From the NCBI GenBank assembly GCA_943789485.1, contig CALSUH010000005.1:372001-436000 (forward strand): a DNA stretch of 64,000 nucleotides, given 5' to 3'. Within the stretch, counting starts at the first letter, position 1; each line of letters opens with the position of its first letter. Below, piece by piece: positions 42,326 through 52,048 of the stretch. The stretch is from an uncultured Pseudomonadales bacterium. GTDB lineage: Bacteria; Pseudomonadota; Gammaproteobacteria; Pseudomonadales; Pseudohongiellaceae. Both the position numbers and the translations under genes were made by a program. The notes beneath the pieces are model-generated. The model had not been told where the DNA came from and searched no databases. It saw nothing but the letters and a program-made list of their open reading frames with translations.

Positions 42326-42917
42326 CTACCTAGTATCGGGGCGGTAAATTTTTCTCTCGGTGGCAATCGCGTCCAATCGGACATCCCAACCTTCTACCGG
42401 AAAAGAATCGATAAACTGGCTCTCGTGTGCAAGACCCACAAGCAGCGGGCTGCTGCGGGGATTAAAGATCTTAAAACTGAAAGTACGATCGTAAAAGCCT
42501 TTACCCATTCCCAGTCGAAAACAATCCTCGCTAAACCCAACTAGCGGCACGAAAACCACATCGAAATTGGTTGGCGAGATGACCTCAGATGTTGGAGGTT
42601 CGGCTATTCCCCATTTATTCGGCACTAATTCGGTGTTGGCATCATAAGGGGCGAAAGAAACGAACTCGGGATTATCTTGCTGAATGACGGGGAGGAAGCA
42701 GGATTTACCCTCGTTGAGGGCTAGATCGAGCAGCATGCGTGGGTCGATCTCGCCGTCAGTCTACCTGATAAAACGCGATACGTTGGGCGACACGGAAGAA
42801 GTCCTGATTTCCGAGTAGGTTGAACAGAGCGACCGACGCGGTCTGTTGTTGTTCAGAGCTCAGCTCCTGACGCTTTTTGCGCAGAGAAGAGCGCAGTGTA
42901 TCACGCGCATCAGACAT
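42326..42917 (-). pseudogene. 5-formyltetrahydrofolate cyclo-ligase, interrupted
   Basis: N-part MSDARDTLRSSLRKKRQELSS...RIAFYQVD* and C-part GEIDPRMLLDLALNEGKSCFLPVI...GMGKGFYDRTF. CAG GTA GAC [TGAC] GGC GAG: dropping 4 nt restores VDGEIDPR. Confidence 0.88.
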
Positions 42918-42951
42918 AAAAGGATGATAATGAATTAGGGTTAAAAACTGT

Positions 42952-43130
42952 GAAGCCCCCCGGAACACCGCTACCAAATTTGCCCTGAACCCAAAGGTTC
43001 AGGTGGTGGCTCCCGCGATGTATAAGGCTTTCCGACTAGCGGACATGCACAACAACATCTGTCGAGTTGCCTCCGGTGATAAAGATATCGGCTCAAGAAC
43101 AAGTATTGATTGGCAAATGCTCTAGGGAAC
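42952..43130 (-). ncRNA. ssrS: 6S RNA (ssrS)
   Basis: Minus strand CTTGAGCCGATATCTTT..GTGCATGTCCGCTAGTCGGAAAGCCTTATACATCGCGG..CACCTGAACCTTTGGGTTCAGGGC..GCGGTGTTCCGGGGGG matches E. coli 6S blocks (CCTGAGCCGATATTT, GAGCATGCTCGGTCCGTCCGAGAAGCCTTAAAACTGCG, CACCTTGAACCAAGGGTTCAAGGG); located between zapA and fthC. Confidence 0.88.
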
Positions 43131-43401
43131 TCATCACGTTAAGTATATATCGGGGGGGAACAATAAGGATAGTCAAGAAGGTATAGAAACCTTCGCATCT
43201 CAGCTTTGTTGTTGTCGTATCGCTGGGGGCGGGCATTTCTTCTCAGGGGCCTTCGGCGCCGATTGATTGCTGGGATACACTCCTCTGCGGGTTTCGCAGT
43301 GGTGATAAATTCTCAGCAGAAGTAAAAATATGCGGAGGTTTCTGGAAGGCTGAGGAAAAACAGAGGTGCGAAGCATCTCTCTTGCAAAATGATTGTTTGA
43401 G

Positions 43402-43728
43402 TTAAAGCTCTAGCTGACGAGCGTGGGCGATAGCTGAGTCGATTTTAGTTTCTATGCCCTGTACCTGCTGTGCCGTGGCATGGCGGGTTTCATTGATGAG
43501 CCGATTCTTGCGTAGCATGTCGTGGGTAATGTTCAACGCTGCCATTACGGCAATTTTTTCGACACCGTGAATGTTTCCACGGCCTTTAATTTTGCTCATG
43601 TTCTCGTCTAGGTAACGTGCGGATTTAATCAGAGCTTCCTTGTCAGAGGGCGGGCAATTTACCTGATACTCTTTGTCCATGATTTTTACTTGTACCGATG
43701 TACTTTCTTCGCTCATCACATTACCCAA
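43402..43728 (-). CDS. zapA: Cell division protein ZapA
   Basis: SVQVKIMDKEYQVNCPPSDKEALIKSARYLDENMSKIKGRGNIHGVEKIAVMAALNITHDML. Confidence 0.93.
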   Translation of the reverse strand: MGNVMSEESTSVQVKIMDKEYQVNCPPSDKEALIKSARYLDENMSKIKGRGNIHGVEKIAVMAALNITHDMLRKNRLINETRHATAQQVQGIETKIDSAIAHARQLEL

Positions 43729-43787
43729 ATAATTGTACTTTAATTAAAACCGACGTTATGACTAACCAGCCGGAAGAGGGAAAATTC

Positions 43788-44024
43788 TTAGGATTGATCC
43801 ATGGCTTTCAGACGTACAAGTACAGATTCCAGTTTCGACTTGGCATCTTTATTATTATTTATCAATTGTTTGCGTTCTTGGCGCCAGGAATTCTCCCCAG
43901 CTTTCAAGATTTGATTTTCACGCTTCATGTCCGCGCAGAGGTCAATAAGGTCATCGACTTTCTCGCTCAATGATAGGAATCTGTCTTCGCTCATCTTGCA
44001 GTTTCTCTTTTTAGTATCTGGCAT
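43788..44024 (-). CDS. TIGR02449-type small coiled-coil (ZapB-like) protein
   Basis: LSEKVDDLIDLCADMKRENQILKAGENSWRQERKQLINNNKDAKSKLESVLVRLKAMDQS; divergent from pepP, next to zapA. Confidence 0.8.
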   Translation of the reverse strand: MPDTKKRNCKMSEDRFLSLSEKVDDLIDLCADMKRENQILKAGENSWRQERKQLINNNKDAKSKLESVLVRLKAMDQS

Positions 44025-44220
44025 TCCTAGCGAGTGTTAATTCTTAATGTCCGCAATGTATTATTGGCATTAGTTTAGGATTTACATTAACAATTCCCTA
44101 ACTATAGAGCCGAGTTGGAGGGGGGTCAATAATGGAATTGTAAAAAATTGGCACTTGGTTCCCTTATAAGACAGCTATATGCTTGTGCGCTGAATTCAAA
44201 TACAAGTATCTGAGGTTTAA

Positions 44221-45540
44221 ATGAGCAGTAAATACCGTGAAATGAAGCGCCGCCGCAAGGAGCTAATGGCGCAGATGGAACCGAATAGCATAGCGTTGCT
44301 AGCGTCGGCGCCACCGCATATCCGTAACGGCGATGCCGAATATCGGTATCGACAAAATAGCGATTTCTACTACCTGACAGGTTTCTCTGAGGAGCATGCA
44401 TTCTTGGCTTTGATACCGGGACGCAAGCAGGGCGAAGCTATACTGTTTTGTCAGGAGAAGGACAAACAGAAAGAGCTCTGGACTGGCATTCTCATGGGCC
44501 CCGGTGCGGCATGTGAGGAATTAGGAATCGATGATGCGTTTCCAATTAGCGATATCGATGACATCTTACCCGGGTTGATCGAGGGACGTGATCGCGTGTA
44601 CTACTCAATGGGCAAAGATGACCAATTCGACAATCAGGTAATGGACTGGGTCAAAATCATTCGCAACAAGGCAAAGATGGGAGCGCATCCGCCGGGAGAA
44701 TTCCTCGTGCTCGACCACCTGCTACATGAATTACGACTATTCAAGAGCGCCAGCGAAATCAAACTAATGGAAAAGGCTGCGAAAATTTCGGCAGAGGGCC
44801 ATAAGAGTGCTATGGCTTGTTGCAAACCTGGAATTAAAGAATATGAGATGGAGGCGGAGCTGCTTTATGCCTTTACTCGTAACGGTAGTAGGGCGCCAGC
44901 ATACGATTCGATAGTTGCGTCGGGAGATAATGCCTGCATCTTGCACTACAACACAAACGATGCCGAGGTAAAAGAGGGCGACCTGATACTTATAGATGCA
45001 GGCTGTGAATACGGACACTATGCCTCTGATATTACTCGTACATTTCCCGCCACGGGAAAATTTTCTCCAGAGCAAAAAGCTATCTATGAAATTGTGCTGG
45101 CTGCGCAAGATGCCGCAATCGATGCGGTTGCGCCTGGTGTCTCTTGGGACGAGCCGCACAATGTTTCGGTCAAAGTTATAACGCAGGGCCTGGTAAAACT
45201 AGGGCTGCTGAAAGGAAAGGTGAGTCAACTCATCAAGGCCGAGGCCTATCGCGACTTCTACATGCACCGTGTAGGCCACTGGATCGGTATGGACGTACAC
45301 GACGTTGGAGACTATAAGATAGATGATCACTGGCGACTGCTTGAGCCAGGGATGGTGACGACAATAGAGCCAGGTATCTACATCTCGCCAGAAAATAAGA
45401 AGGTTGAGAAGCGCTGGCGTGGAATTGGTGTTCGAATTGAAGACGATGTGTTGGTTACTAAACAGGGAAACAAGATTCTAAGTAAGGGCATTCCAAAGAC
45501 AGTAGAAGAGATAGAGTCATTTATGTCCAGTGCTCACTAG
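44221..45540 (+). CDS. pepP: Xaa-Pro aminopeptidase (aminopeptidase P II)
   Basis: YRYRQNSDFYYLTGFSEEHAFLALIPG; LILIDAGCEYGHYASDITRTFP; MHRVGHWIGMDVHDVG. Confidence 0.95.
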   Translation: MSSKYREMKRRRKELMAQMEPNSIALLASAPPHIRNGDAEYRYRQNSDFYYLTGFSEEHAFLALIPGRKQGEAILFCQEKDKQKELWTGILMGPGAACEELGIDDAFPISDIDDILPGLIEGRDRVYYSMGKDDQFDNQVMDWVKIIRNKAKMGAHPPGEFLVLDHLLHELRLFKSASEIKLMEKAAKISAEGHKSAMACCKPGIKEYEMEAELLYAFTRNGSRAPAYDSIVASGDNACILHYNTNDAEVKEGDLILIDAGCEYGHYASDITRTFPATGKFSPEQKAIYEIVLAAQDAAIDAVAPGVSWDEPHNVSVKVITQGLVKLGLLKGKVSQLIKAEAYRDFYMHRVGHWIGMDVHDVGDYKIDDHWRLLEPGMVTTIEPGIYISPENKKVEKRWRGIGVRIEDDVLVTKQGNKILSKGIPKTVEEIESFMSSAH

Positions 45541-45546
45541 CATTCT

Positions 45547-45693
45547 ATCCACTACTAATTGGCAGGTTCAGCGCTATTACAACATTTGTCAGTAAGGCGT
45601 TACGCCTTTTGCTAAGGGAGCAACACTTGCCGGTAAGAGGTGCTTTGCCATGAACACCGACAAACTCACTGAACCCGCCAATTAGTGGTGGAT
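45547..45693. repeat. 147-bp intergenic element with 25-bp terminal inverted repeats
   Basis: Left arm atccactactaattggcaggttcag; right arm reverse complement atccaccactaattggcgggttcag (2 mismatches); inner hairpin aaggcgttacgcctt. Confidence 0.75.
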
Positions 45694-45707
45694 GGGGTAC
45701 TAGTTAA

Positions 45708-46940
45708 ATGCAAATATCCAAGCCAGACAAATTCTATGATCTTGTCGTAGTGGGCGGCGGAATGGTGGGCGCAAGTTTTTGCTGTGCATTAGAAGAGGCG
45801 CTGGGTGAGAATTCCCTTTCGATTCTGGTCATAGAAGCAATCTTGCCAAACGCGAATTCGGCGAAGCAATCCAGCTTCGATGCAAGATCTACTGCTCTCT
45901 CGTTTGGTTCGCGAAAATTTTTCGAAGGCATCGGTTTATGGCAAGCGCTAGAAGAGGCTGTTTCTGCAATCCATGAGATTCAGGTTTCCGATCGTGGGCG
46001 GCTCGGCTCGGTTGAAATAAATAGAGATGAGCAAAATGTAGAAGCCCTTGGTTACGTAGTTGAGAATCAACGGCTGGGTCAGGTCCTTAATTCAAGATTG
46101 AATGATTCTGGGAAAATAAATTTTCTGTGCCCCGCACTAGTGTCTTCCGTGAAGGCAACTGAGAAAGGCATGCAGCTTAGTTTGCAGCACGGTGATACCG
46201 AAACAAGTGTAGATGCCTCGTTGCTCGTGCTTGCAGACGGAGGCAAGTCTCCTGTTTGTGAACAGTTAGCCATCGCACGCTCGACCGAGCGTTATGATCA
46301 GCATGCACTCATAGCAAATATTGTTCTCGAGAAGCCACATCAGCAGATCGCATTTGAAAGGTTTACCGATACCGGGCCGCTTGCTGTTTTGCCACTTAAA
46401 TCGATAGGTGGAAAGAACAGGGGGTCTCTCGTGTGGACTTTATCAGTTGAGCAGGCGGCGCAGTACACAGATTTGGGCGAGGAACTGCTTCCTCTACTGC
46501 AAGAGCGGTTCGGCTATAAGCTCGGGAAAATTCTAGAGATTGGCGAGACGTTTGTGTATCCATTAAGCCTCTCCATTGCGAAAGAGCAGGTGCGACCGGG
46601 CTTGGCTTTATTGGGGAATGTTGCCCATACACTCCATCCAGTCGCTGGACAGGGACTCAATTTAGCTCTAAGAGATGCGCGGGTGTTGGTGGATGTACTG
46701 ATCAGCGCGAAGCAGCGTAGCTTAGGCCTAGGTGAGATGGATATATTGCTGGAATACGTTGCTCACCAGGAAGCAGATCAGGCAACAACCACTCAATTTA
46801 CTCACAATATCACTAAGCTGTTCTCCAGTAACAATGAGGCGAAGGTGTGGCTGCGAAAATTTGGCTTAGTCGCAATCGAATTATTACCGACGTTGCGCCG
46901 TGGGCTAGCTGAACGGGCCATGGGCCTAAGTAAGAGCTGA
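45708..46940 (+). CDS. ubiH: 2-octaprenyl-6-methoxyphenol hydroxylase (UbiH)
   Basis: LVVVGGGMVGASFCCAL; FDARSTALSFGSRKFFEGIGLWQALEEAVSAIHEIQVSDRGRLG; LLGNVAHTLHPVAGQGLNLALRD. Confidence 0.9.
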   Translation: MQISKPDKFYDLVVVGGGMVGASFCCALEEALGENSLSILVIEAILPNANSAKQSSFDARSTALSFGSRKFFEGIGLWQALEEAVSAIHEIQVSDRGRLGSVEINRDEQNVEALGYVVENQRLGQVLNSRLNDSGKINFLCPALVSSVKATEKGMQLSLQHGDTETSVDASLLVLADGGKSPVCEQLAIARSTERYDQHALIANIVLEKPHQQIAFERFTDTGPLAVLPLKSIGGKNRGSLVWTLSVEQAAQYTDLGEELLPLLQERFGYKLGKILEIGETFVYPLSLSIAKEQVRPGLALLGNVAHTLHPVAGQGLNLALRDARVLVDVLISAKQRSLGLGEMDILLEYVAHQEADQATTTQFTHNITKLFSSNNEAKVWLRKFGLVAIELLPTLRRGLAERAMGLSKS

Positions 46941-47291
46941 CAAAAAATAGACCATCATTGGGCATCGCAGACAAGATCAGTTACCGGGAACTTGCTCCTA
47001 TCTGAAAGACTATGCGATGGTCTACGACGTAGGTTTCAATAGTGTGCCTATTATTCATCGCAGGAGAGGGTCTTTGCTTGCGAGTTTATTCAGCGTAGCC
47101 CTGGTCGCCGAATAGCCTGGAGGATTAGGCGGATGAGCCGGCATGTCCTTGGCAGAGGCTTCGCCCAATTAGGGTTATAAAAAACTGCACCCAGCAACAA
47201 AACCCGCACCTATTGCTAAAAAATCCAACAGGATTGCCACCGGCTTGAATCAATGAGAAAAGGTGGGGATATAAAGCTTTAAAGCAGTGTG

Positions 47292-47696
47292 TTAGAGCTG
47301 ACTGCGGATTGCCTCAACGCGGTTGCGATTCGCGCCCATATCGCTATAGCCGACGCGAGAGGCGGATCTCACTTGGGTTGTATTGTTTGCGGCATCGAAC
47401 AAGAACTCTACATCGTCAACATAGCCCATGAGACTGCTAGTGAACTCCGCGTAGAGGTAATTACTTGACTGCTCGACGATATTCGCTTCATCCATTGTCA
47501 GCAGTACTTGTTGAATCTGGGTCAGGTTTGCGTCTAAGGCTGCGATTGAGTGTTCCTCGCTGTTTTCATAACTCGATACGCAGTTCGGTGATTCAGGGCA
47601 TGCCGTTAAGCTGCCATCTTTAATGCCAATATTTTGCGGCGGTTCTCCTGCACAGGCGGAGAGAAAGGGAAGCAGTGCCAGGAGTGATTTTTTCAT
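47292..47696 (-). CDS. DUF1499 family lipoprotein-like protein
   Basis: Lipobox-like LLPFLSACAG; LTACPESPNCVSSY; YLYAEFTSSLMGYVDDVEFLFD. Confidence 0.85.
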   Translation of the reverse strand: MKKSLLALLPFLSACAGEPPQNIGIKDGSLTACPESPNCVSSYENSEEHSIAALDANLTQIQQVLLTMDEANIVEQSSNYLYAEFTSSLMGYVDDVEFLFDAANNTTQVRSASRVGYSDMGANRNRVEAIRSQL

Positions 47697-47771
47697 GTTT
47701 CGATATCTCTAGTTTCAATTTTTCGATAGCCGTTGCAGCAAGCCAGGCCGCCGCTGTTAATGAGTAAGTCG

Positions 47772-48236
47772 TTAGCCTATGACCGTCATGCCCAGCCATT
47801 CGGCTATCAGGGCGGGTTTGTCTTGGCCTTCTATATCAATGGTCACGTTATGCTTTATCAAATAGTGATTGGGTTTCTTCTCCTCACTACTTACCAATTG
47901 GAATCGAGCGCGAATTTTACTGCCAACCTTTACGGGATTGATGAAGCGTACTTTGTCCAAGCCGTAGTTGATCCCCATTACCGCATTCTCGAGCTTGATT
48001 CCGCCATTTTCTGAACTAAGCATGCTCATCAGTGAAAGTGTGAGAAAACCATGAGCAATCGTGGTGCCGAATGGAGTCTGTGCGGCTCGATCCGGGTCAA
48101 TATGAATATACTGATGATCGCCCGTCGCATCGGCAAACTTGTTAATTCTGTCCTGATCTATCTCAATCCAATCGGTGACCCCAACTTCTTGGCCCACATA
48201 ATTGTTAATTTGATCGGCGCTGACAATATTGCTCAT
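47772..48236 (-). CDS. MaoC family dehydratase
   Basis: VGVTDWIEIDQDRINKFADATGDHQYIHIDPDRAAQTPFGTTIAHGFLTLSL. Confidence 0.93.
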   Translation of the reverse strand: MSNIVSADQINNYVGQEVGVTDWIEIDQDRINKFADATGDHQYIHIDPDRAAQTPFGTTIAHGFLTLSLMSMLSSENGGIKLENAVMGINYGLDKVRFINPVKVGSKIRARFQLVSSEEKKPNHYLIKHNVTIDIEGQDKPALIAEWLGMTVIG

Positions 48237-48418
48237 TTTAAATCTCCACTCTCGATAAGGGCTCTGTAAATCACCACAAGCGCGGAAGTTTAGCAGACAT
48301 TGTGAAATCTCGAAATAGGGGGTGCTGATCAAGTCTAGGACTACTGTGCGTCAGGGCGACTAGTGACTTCTTTAGAGGCCACTAGGGATTAAGGCTTACA
48401 GAGCCTATACTACCAGCT

Positions 48419-49669
48419 ATGCCTAATGCACAGCCCAAAGAGTTCGATGTAGTCATAGCAGGCGCGGGAATGGTCGGGGCCAGTCTTGCTTGCTTACTTG
48501 CCGAGTCTTCGTTGTCCATCGCATTGGTAGATCGCAAGCCTCTTGTTCAAGGGAAGGATAGCGACAGCCCAAAACTTCATAGCGACAAGTTTGACCCTCG
48601 AGTCAGTGCAATCAGCCAAGCATCACAGCAACTCTTCAGGCAGCTTGGAGTCTGGGAGGACATGAATGCTGCCCGTGTTTGTAACTACAATGCCATGGAA
48701 GTCTGGGATGCTGAAGGTACGGGCTCAATTGACTTTTCGGCAGTCGAGATCAATCAGCCTGAGTTAGGCAGCATCGTAGAAAATTCGATAATCATTGCAG
48801 CACTGCACAAACGGCTAGCGCAGCTTGAGAATGTATTTCCAATAACTCCATTCTCTATAGAGTCGTTCGAGCAAGTTGAGCGTGAAGATGGCTTAATCGT
48901 AAAATTAAACGCCGACGATGGTCAGGAAATTTGGGCACCGCTGATCATCGCAGCGGACGGTGCAAACTCAAAGTTAAGAGCGCTGGCCAATTTTGAGTGC
49001 CGCGAATGGGATTATGAACAACACGCACTGGTAACTACAGTGCGCACACAACTGCCACATAACAACACTGCATTGCAGCGTTTCATGGAAACTGGCCCAC
49101 TCGCTTTCTTGCCGCTGCGTGCCGCGACAGAGGATGACACGCAGCATTTCTGCTCTATCGTCTGGTCGATGTTACCTGACCAGGCAGAGCGGATGATGTC
49201 ATTGAGTGAGGATGAATTCAATTCGGCGCTCGCTGCGGCGTTAGAATCTAAGCTTGGTGCTATTGAATGGAGCGACAAACGCTTCGTCTTTCCTCTCAGA
49301 CAACGGCATGCGTTGGACTATGTAAAGGAAAGTATCGTGCTTGTGGGTGACGCCGCCCATACGATTCACCCTTTAGCGGGCCAAGGGGTTAATCTGGGCC
49401 TGTTGGATGCGAAGGCACTGGCAGAGGAGTTGCAGCGGGGTATTGAGGCAGGCAGATCGGTCGCTGACCCGAAGATACTGCTTCGCTACCAACGCAGACG
49501 TAAAGGCAATAATCTCTCGATGATGTGGTTAATGGAGGGTTTCAAGCGGCTCTTCGGGCAACAAGATCTCAGCATACGCTGGCTACGGAACATCGGGATG
49601 AACGCGGCAGATAAGATGACGCCAATCAAAAACCAGTTGATTCGCAAGGCAATGGGACTCGATAGTTAG
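48419..49669 (+). CDS. ubiI: FAD-dependent 2-octaprenylphenol hydroxylase (UbiI/VisC family)
   Basis: VVIAGAGMVGASLACLLAESSLSIALVD; FDPRVSAISQASQQLFRQLGVWEDM; LVGDAAHTIHPLAGQGVNLGLLD. Confidence 0.9.
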   Translation: MPNAQPKEFDVVIAGAGMVGASLACLLAESSLSIALVDRKPLVQGKDSDSPKLHSDKFDPRVSAISQASQQLFRQLGVWEDMNAARVCNYNAMEVWDAEGTGSIDFSAVEINQPELGSIVENSIIIAALHKRLAQLENVFPITPFSIESFEQVEREDGLIVKLNADDGQEIWAPLIIAADGANSKLRALANFECREWDYEQHALVTTVRTQLPHNNTALQRFMETGPLAFLPLRAATEDDTQHFCSIVWSMLPDQAERMMSLSEDEFNSALAAALESKLGAIEWSDKRFVFPLRQRHALDYVKESIVLVGDAAHTIHPLAGQGVNLGLLDAKALAEELQRGIEAGRSVADPKILLRYQRRRKGNNLSMMWLMEGFKRLFGQQDLSIRWLRNIGMNAADKMTPIKNQLIRKAMGLDS

Positions 49670-49723
49670 GGAGCCTCCAATTTTTTTCGAGACCTAACGA
49701 TTAACACCGTTGCCTCCAAAAAT

Positions 49724-51112
49724 CTAGATTTGAAAGTTGTAGCGTAGATGAACTTGCAAGATATCGTTGTTGCGAAAATTATAAAAGATGGATTCGCGGC
49801 GGCTTCCATAGTCTACCCATAGCAGCCCCACCTCTACACTATCGGACCAGCTATAGTCTGCTGAGACCCTACTGACCTGACCCGTTTCGTTTGCCAGCTC
49901 ATTGTGTACTGCCACTACCGTCAGCTTTTCATTTAGCGCAGTCCAGTAAAGCCTTGCGCCGAAACTGGTTTGATTTTCATCAGCATACATAAAGGCATCA
50001 TGGTTTTTAGTTCGTATGCTATCTAACTCGAAGGTCAGTAGCAGATTTTTGAAACCATTATACTCAACTCCGAATACGGATAAGACCTGATCCTTTTCAT
50101 CCCATCCACCAAGCTGTCTAAATATCGACTCTCGGTTGGGAATTACTGCCTTGTCTAGGTGTAGGCCTAATTCGCCAAAATACAGCCAAGAGCCGTCTGC
50201 CCAATTAGCAGCTACACCGAATGCGCGCATGCGGTTTTGGCCGTACTGAAATAGTGGGTTTATCGAGCGCGCAGCAGTAATTTCTTCTAGGCTCAAGGCA
50301 TTGTTATTGAACTCACCGGCGACGAACTGCAGGTCCCCTTGACTTAGGTGAGTGGAGGCTCTGAAAAAATACTCTTCTTCGGTATCCGGAGAGTCCCTAT
50401 TGATTCTTATGCCCGCTTGACGCAGGGCGACAAACTGATCGAACTCATCACCAATAGGTGCCGTATAATTTTTGTTGGCACGGTGTGTGATCACGCCATC
50501 GAAGGTCCACTTCACAGTGCTGTAACTAAGCAGCACTGCGGGAACTTGCAGGCGAATGTCCTCTAGGTCTTGTTGCGCGAAGGTGTACTGGTCTTCTGTA
50601 TTGATTAGGTCGGTAACTCGAGAATATTCAGCCAATCCCCAAGCTAGTATTTGATTGCCTAGTTTGAAATAGAAACCATTGTTGTATTGCTTCTCTATAT
50701 AGAAGTCGCGGACTTCGAAGCGGTTACGGAACTCATTCGTCTCGTCCGAGGTGTAATCGATGCCTTCATCGAGTCTGTAGACCTCGTCATGATAAACCTT
50801 GCCGCTAATGCGAAAATCGAAACCCTCGCCAAGTTTTTTGTCTAGCTGTACAAAGAGGCTGGTTTCAATCTTATTTAAATCGCGGTCCTGACGGCTGAAT
50901 AGTACGCCGGGACGTTCAATTCCCTGTGAAACTTTCTGCGTAACCCAACCTATAAGAGAGAAATCCTCTTCCGTCAGGGAATTAGTGGTCTCAATATCGA
51001 CATCAAGGGTATTGAAGAAATCATTCTGCGCGAGACTCGGTCGAATACAAGCGATTGCTAGAAACGCTAGCAGCAAGTAATAGCTGCCGCCTCGGTAGAA
51101 ATACTTCGTCAC
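49724..51112 (-). CDS. Outer-membrane beta-barrel (DUF1302-like) protein of an RND/MMPL cassette
   Basis: Likely GTG start at 51112; signal LLAFLAIACIRPSLAQ; alternating beta-strand C-terminus ending LQVHLRYNFQI. Confidence 0.65.
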   Translation of the reverse strand: MTKYFYRGGSYYLLLAFLAIACIRPSLAQNDFFNTLDVDIETTNSLTEEDFSLIGWVTQKVSQGIERPGVLFSRQDRDLNKIETSLFVQLDKKLGEGFDFRISGKVYHDEVYRLDEGIDYTSDETNEFRNRFEVRDFYIEKQYNNGFYFKLGNQILAWGLAEYSRVTDLINTEDQYTFAQQDLEDIRLQVPAVLLSYSTVKWTFDGVITHRANKNYTAPIGDEFDQFVALRQAGIRINRDSPDTEEEYFFRASTHLSQGDLQFVAGEFNNNALSLEEITAARSINPLFQYGQNRMRAFGVAANWADGSWLYFGELGLHLDKAVIPNRESIFRQLGGWDEKDQVLSVFGVEYNGFKNLLLTFELDSIRTKNHDAFMYADENQTSFGARLYWTALNEKLTVVAVHNELANETGQVSRVSADYSWSDSVEVGLLWVDYGSRRESIFYNFRNNDILQVHLRYNFQI

Positions 51113-51135
51113 GTGTAGCGCCACCGTGATAAGCC

Positions 51136-51975
51136 TCAGTCGAATCCCCGTTGCATTGCCTCGGTAGTCAGTAATGCATCGGCAACGTCGACGTTGTAGT
51201 CGATGGATTTGATTTGCAGGATGCTTGCGTGTTCTTGCCGATCGTTTCGAGTAGTGATTGCTTGTAGTCTTTTTACAGTCCAAATATCTTCTACCAATTC
51301 TACCTCTGAGGCTGTAAAGAACTTGATACGGTTTCCTTTAAGTTCCCAAAATTGGCCGCGAAGCTGTATGAATTTCTCTTTGCTAACCCAGCTTTGCATC
51401 TTCGAGTAGCCGGTGGCCTCTTCGGCGCGATCCTTGAATTCGGATTTGGCAATCATTTCGATAACCCAGCAGTCTTCACCGTCTATCATTTCTGACTCAT
51501 TAACGAAGCTGTAGTCATACCAATCGATTTCGAAGCCATTGATATCAGCATAGGTGAAATCGCTGCCAAGGAACGAATCCGATGTATCACTATTCGCGAG
51601 TCGCTTTACTCTTTGTAAGGCCGGGAGATAAAGCCAGGAGTCATCATCACGCAGGCTATCATTCCAGTCAAAATTTAGGTACGCGGTGCCGCGAATGTCG
51701 GCAGGCGATTCGAACAGTGACAAAGTTTTCGTATCTTCCCCGTAGTTTTTGGAATAAAGTTTTAGATTCCTGATTCGCTGCCTTTCTCGTCTATCGATAA
51801 GTACCAAAGTAATATCGCTTACCGAGGAATCACCCGCTTCCCGCTCGTCTACCCTACGCATGACTTCTTCGGCGGAATATTCTGCAGCTAGCGAGCTCGC
51901 TGGAAACATGAAGAGAATGCAGCAGGAATACAACGCCGATTTAAGTCTTCTTGCCGTTATCACTTGGGCGCTCAT
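51136..51975 (-). CDS. LolA-like outer membrane lipoprotein-sorting protein
   Basis: AEEVMRRVDEREAGDSSVSDITLVLIDRRERQRIRNLKLYSKNYGEDTKTLSLFESPADIRGTAYLNFDW; SFLGSDFTYADI. Confidence 0.85.
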   Translation of the reverse strand: MSAQVITARRLKSALYSCCILFMFPASSLAAEYSAEEVMRRVDEREAGDSSVSDITLVLIDRRERQRIRNLKLYSKNYGEDTKTLSLFESPADIRGTAYLNFDWNDSLRDDDSWLYLPALQRVKRLANSDTSDSFLGSDFTYADINGFEIDWYDYSFVNESEMIDGEDCWVIEMIAKSEFKDRAEEATGYSKMQSWVSKEKFIQLRGQFWELKGNRIKFFTASEVELVEDIWTVKRLQAITTRNDRQEHASILQIKSIDYNVDVADALLTTEAMQRGFD

Positions 51976-52048
51976 GTGCCTGTCTCCTACAGTAAATTTT
52001 CAACTGGAATTGGTGCTAACTATGCCAGAGACATTATCACGCCAACAT

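Noticed and set aside
42191-42544. ORF 42191-42544 (+) as a real gene
   Set aside because: Mostly antisense to the conserved C-terminal half of the cyclo-ligase, and no recognisable domain.
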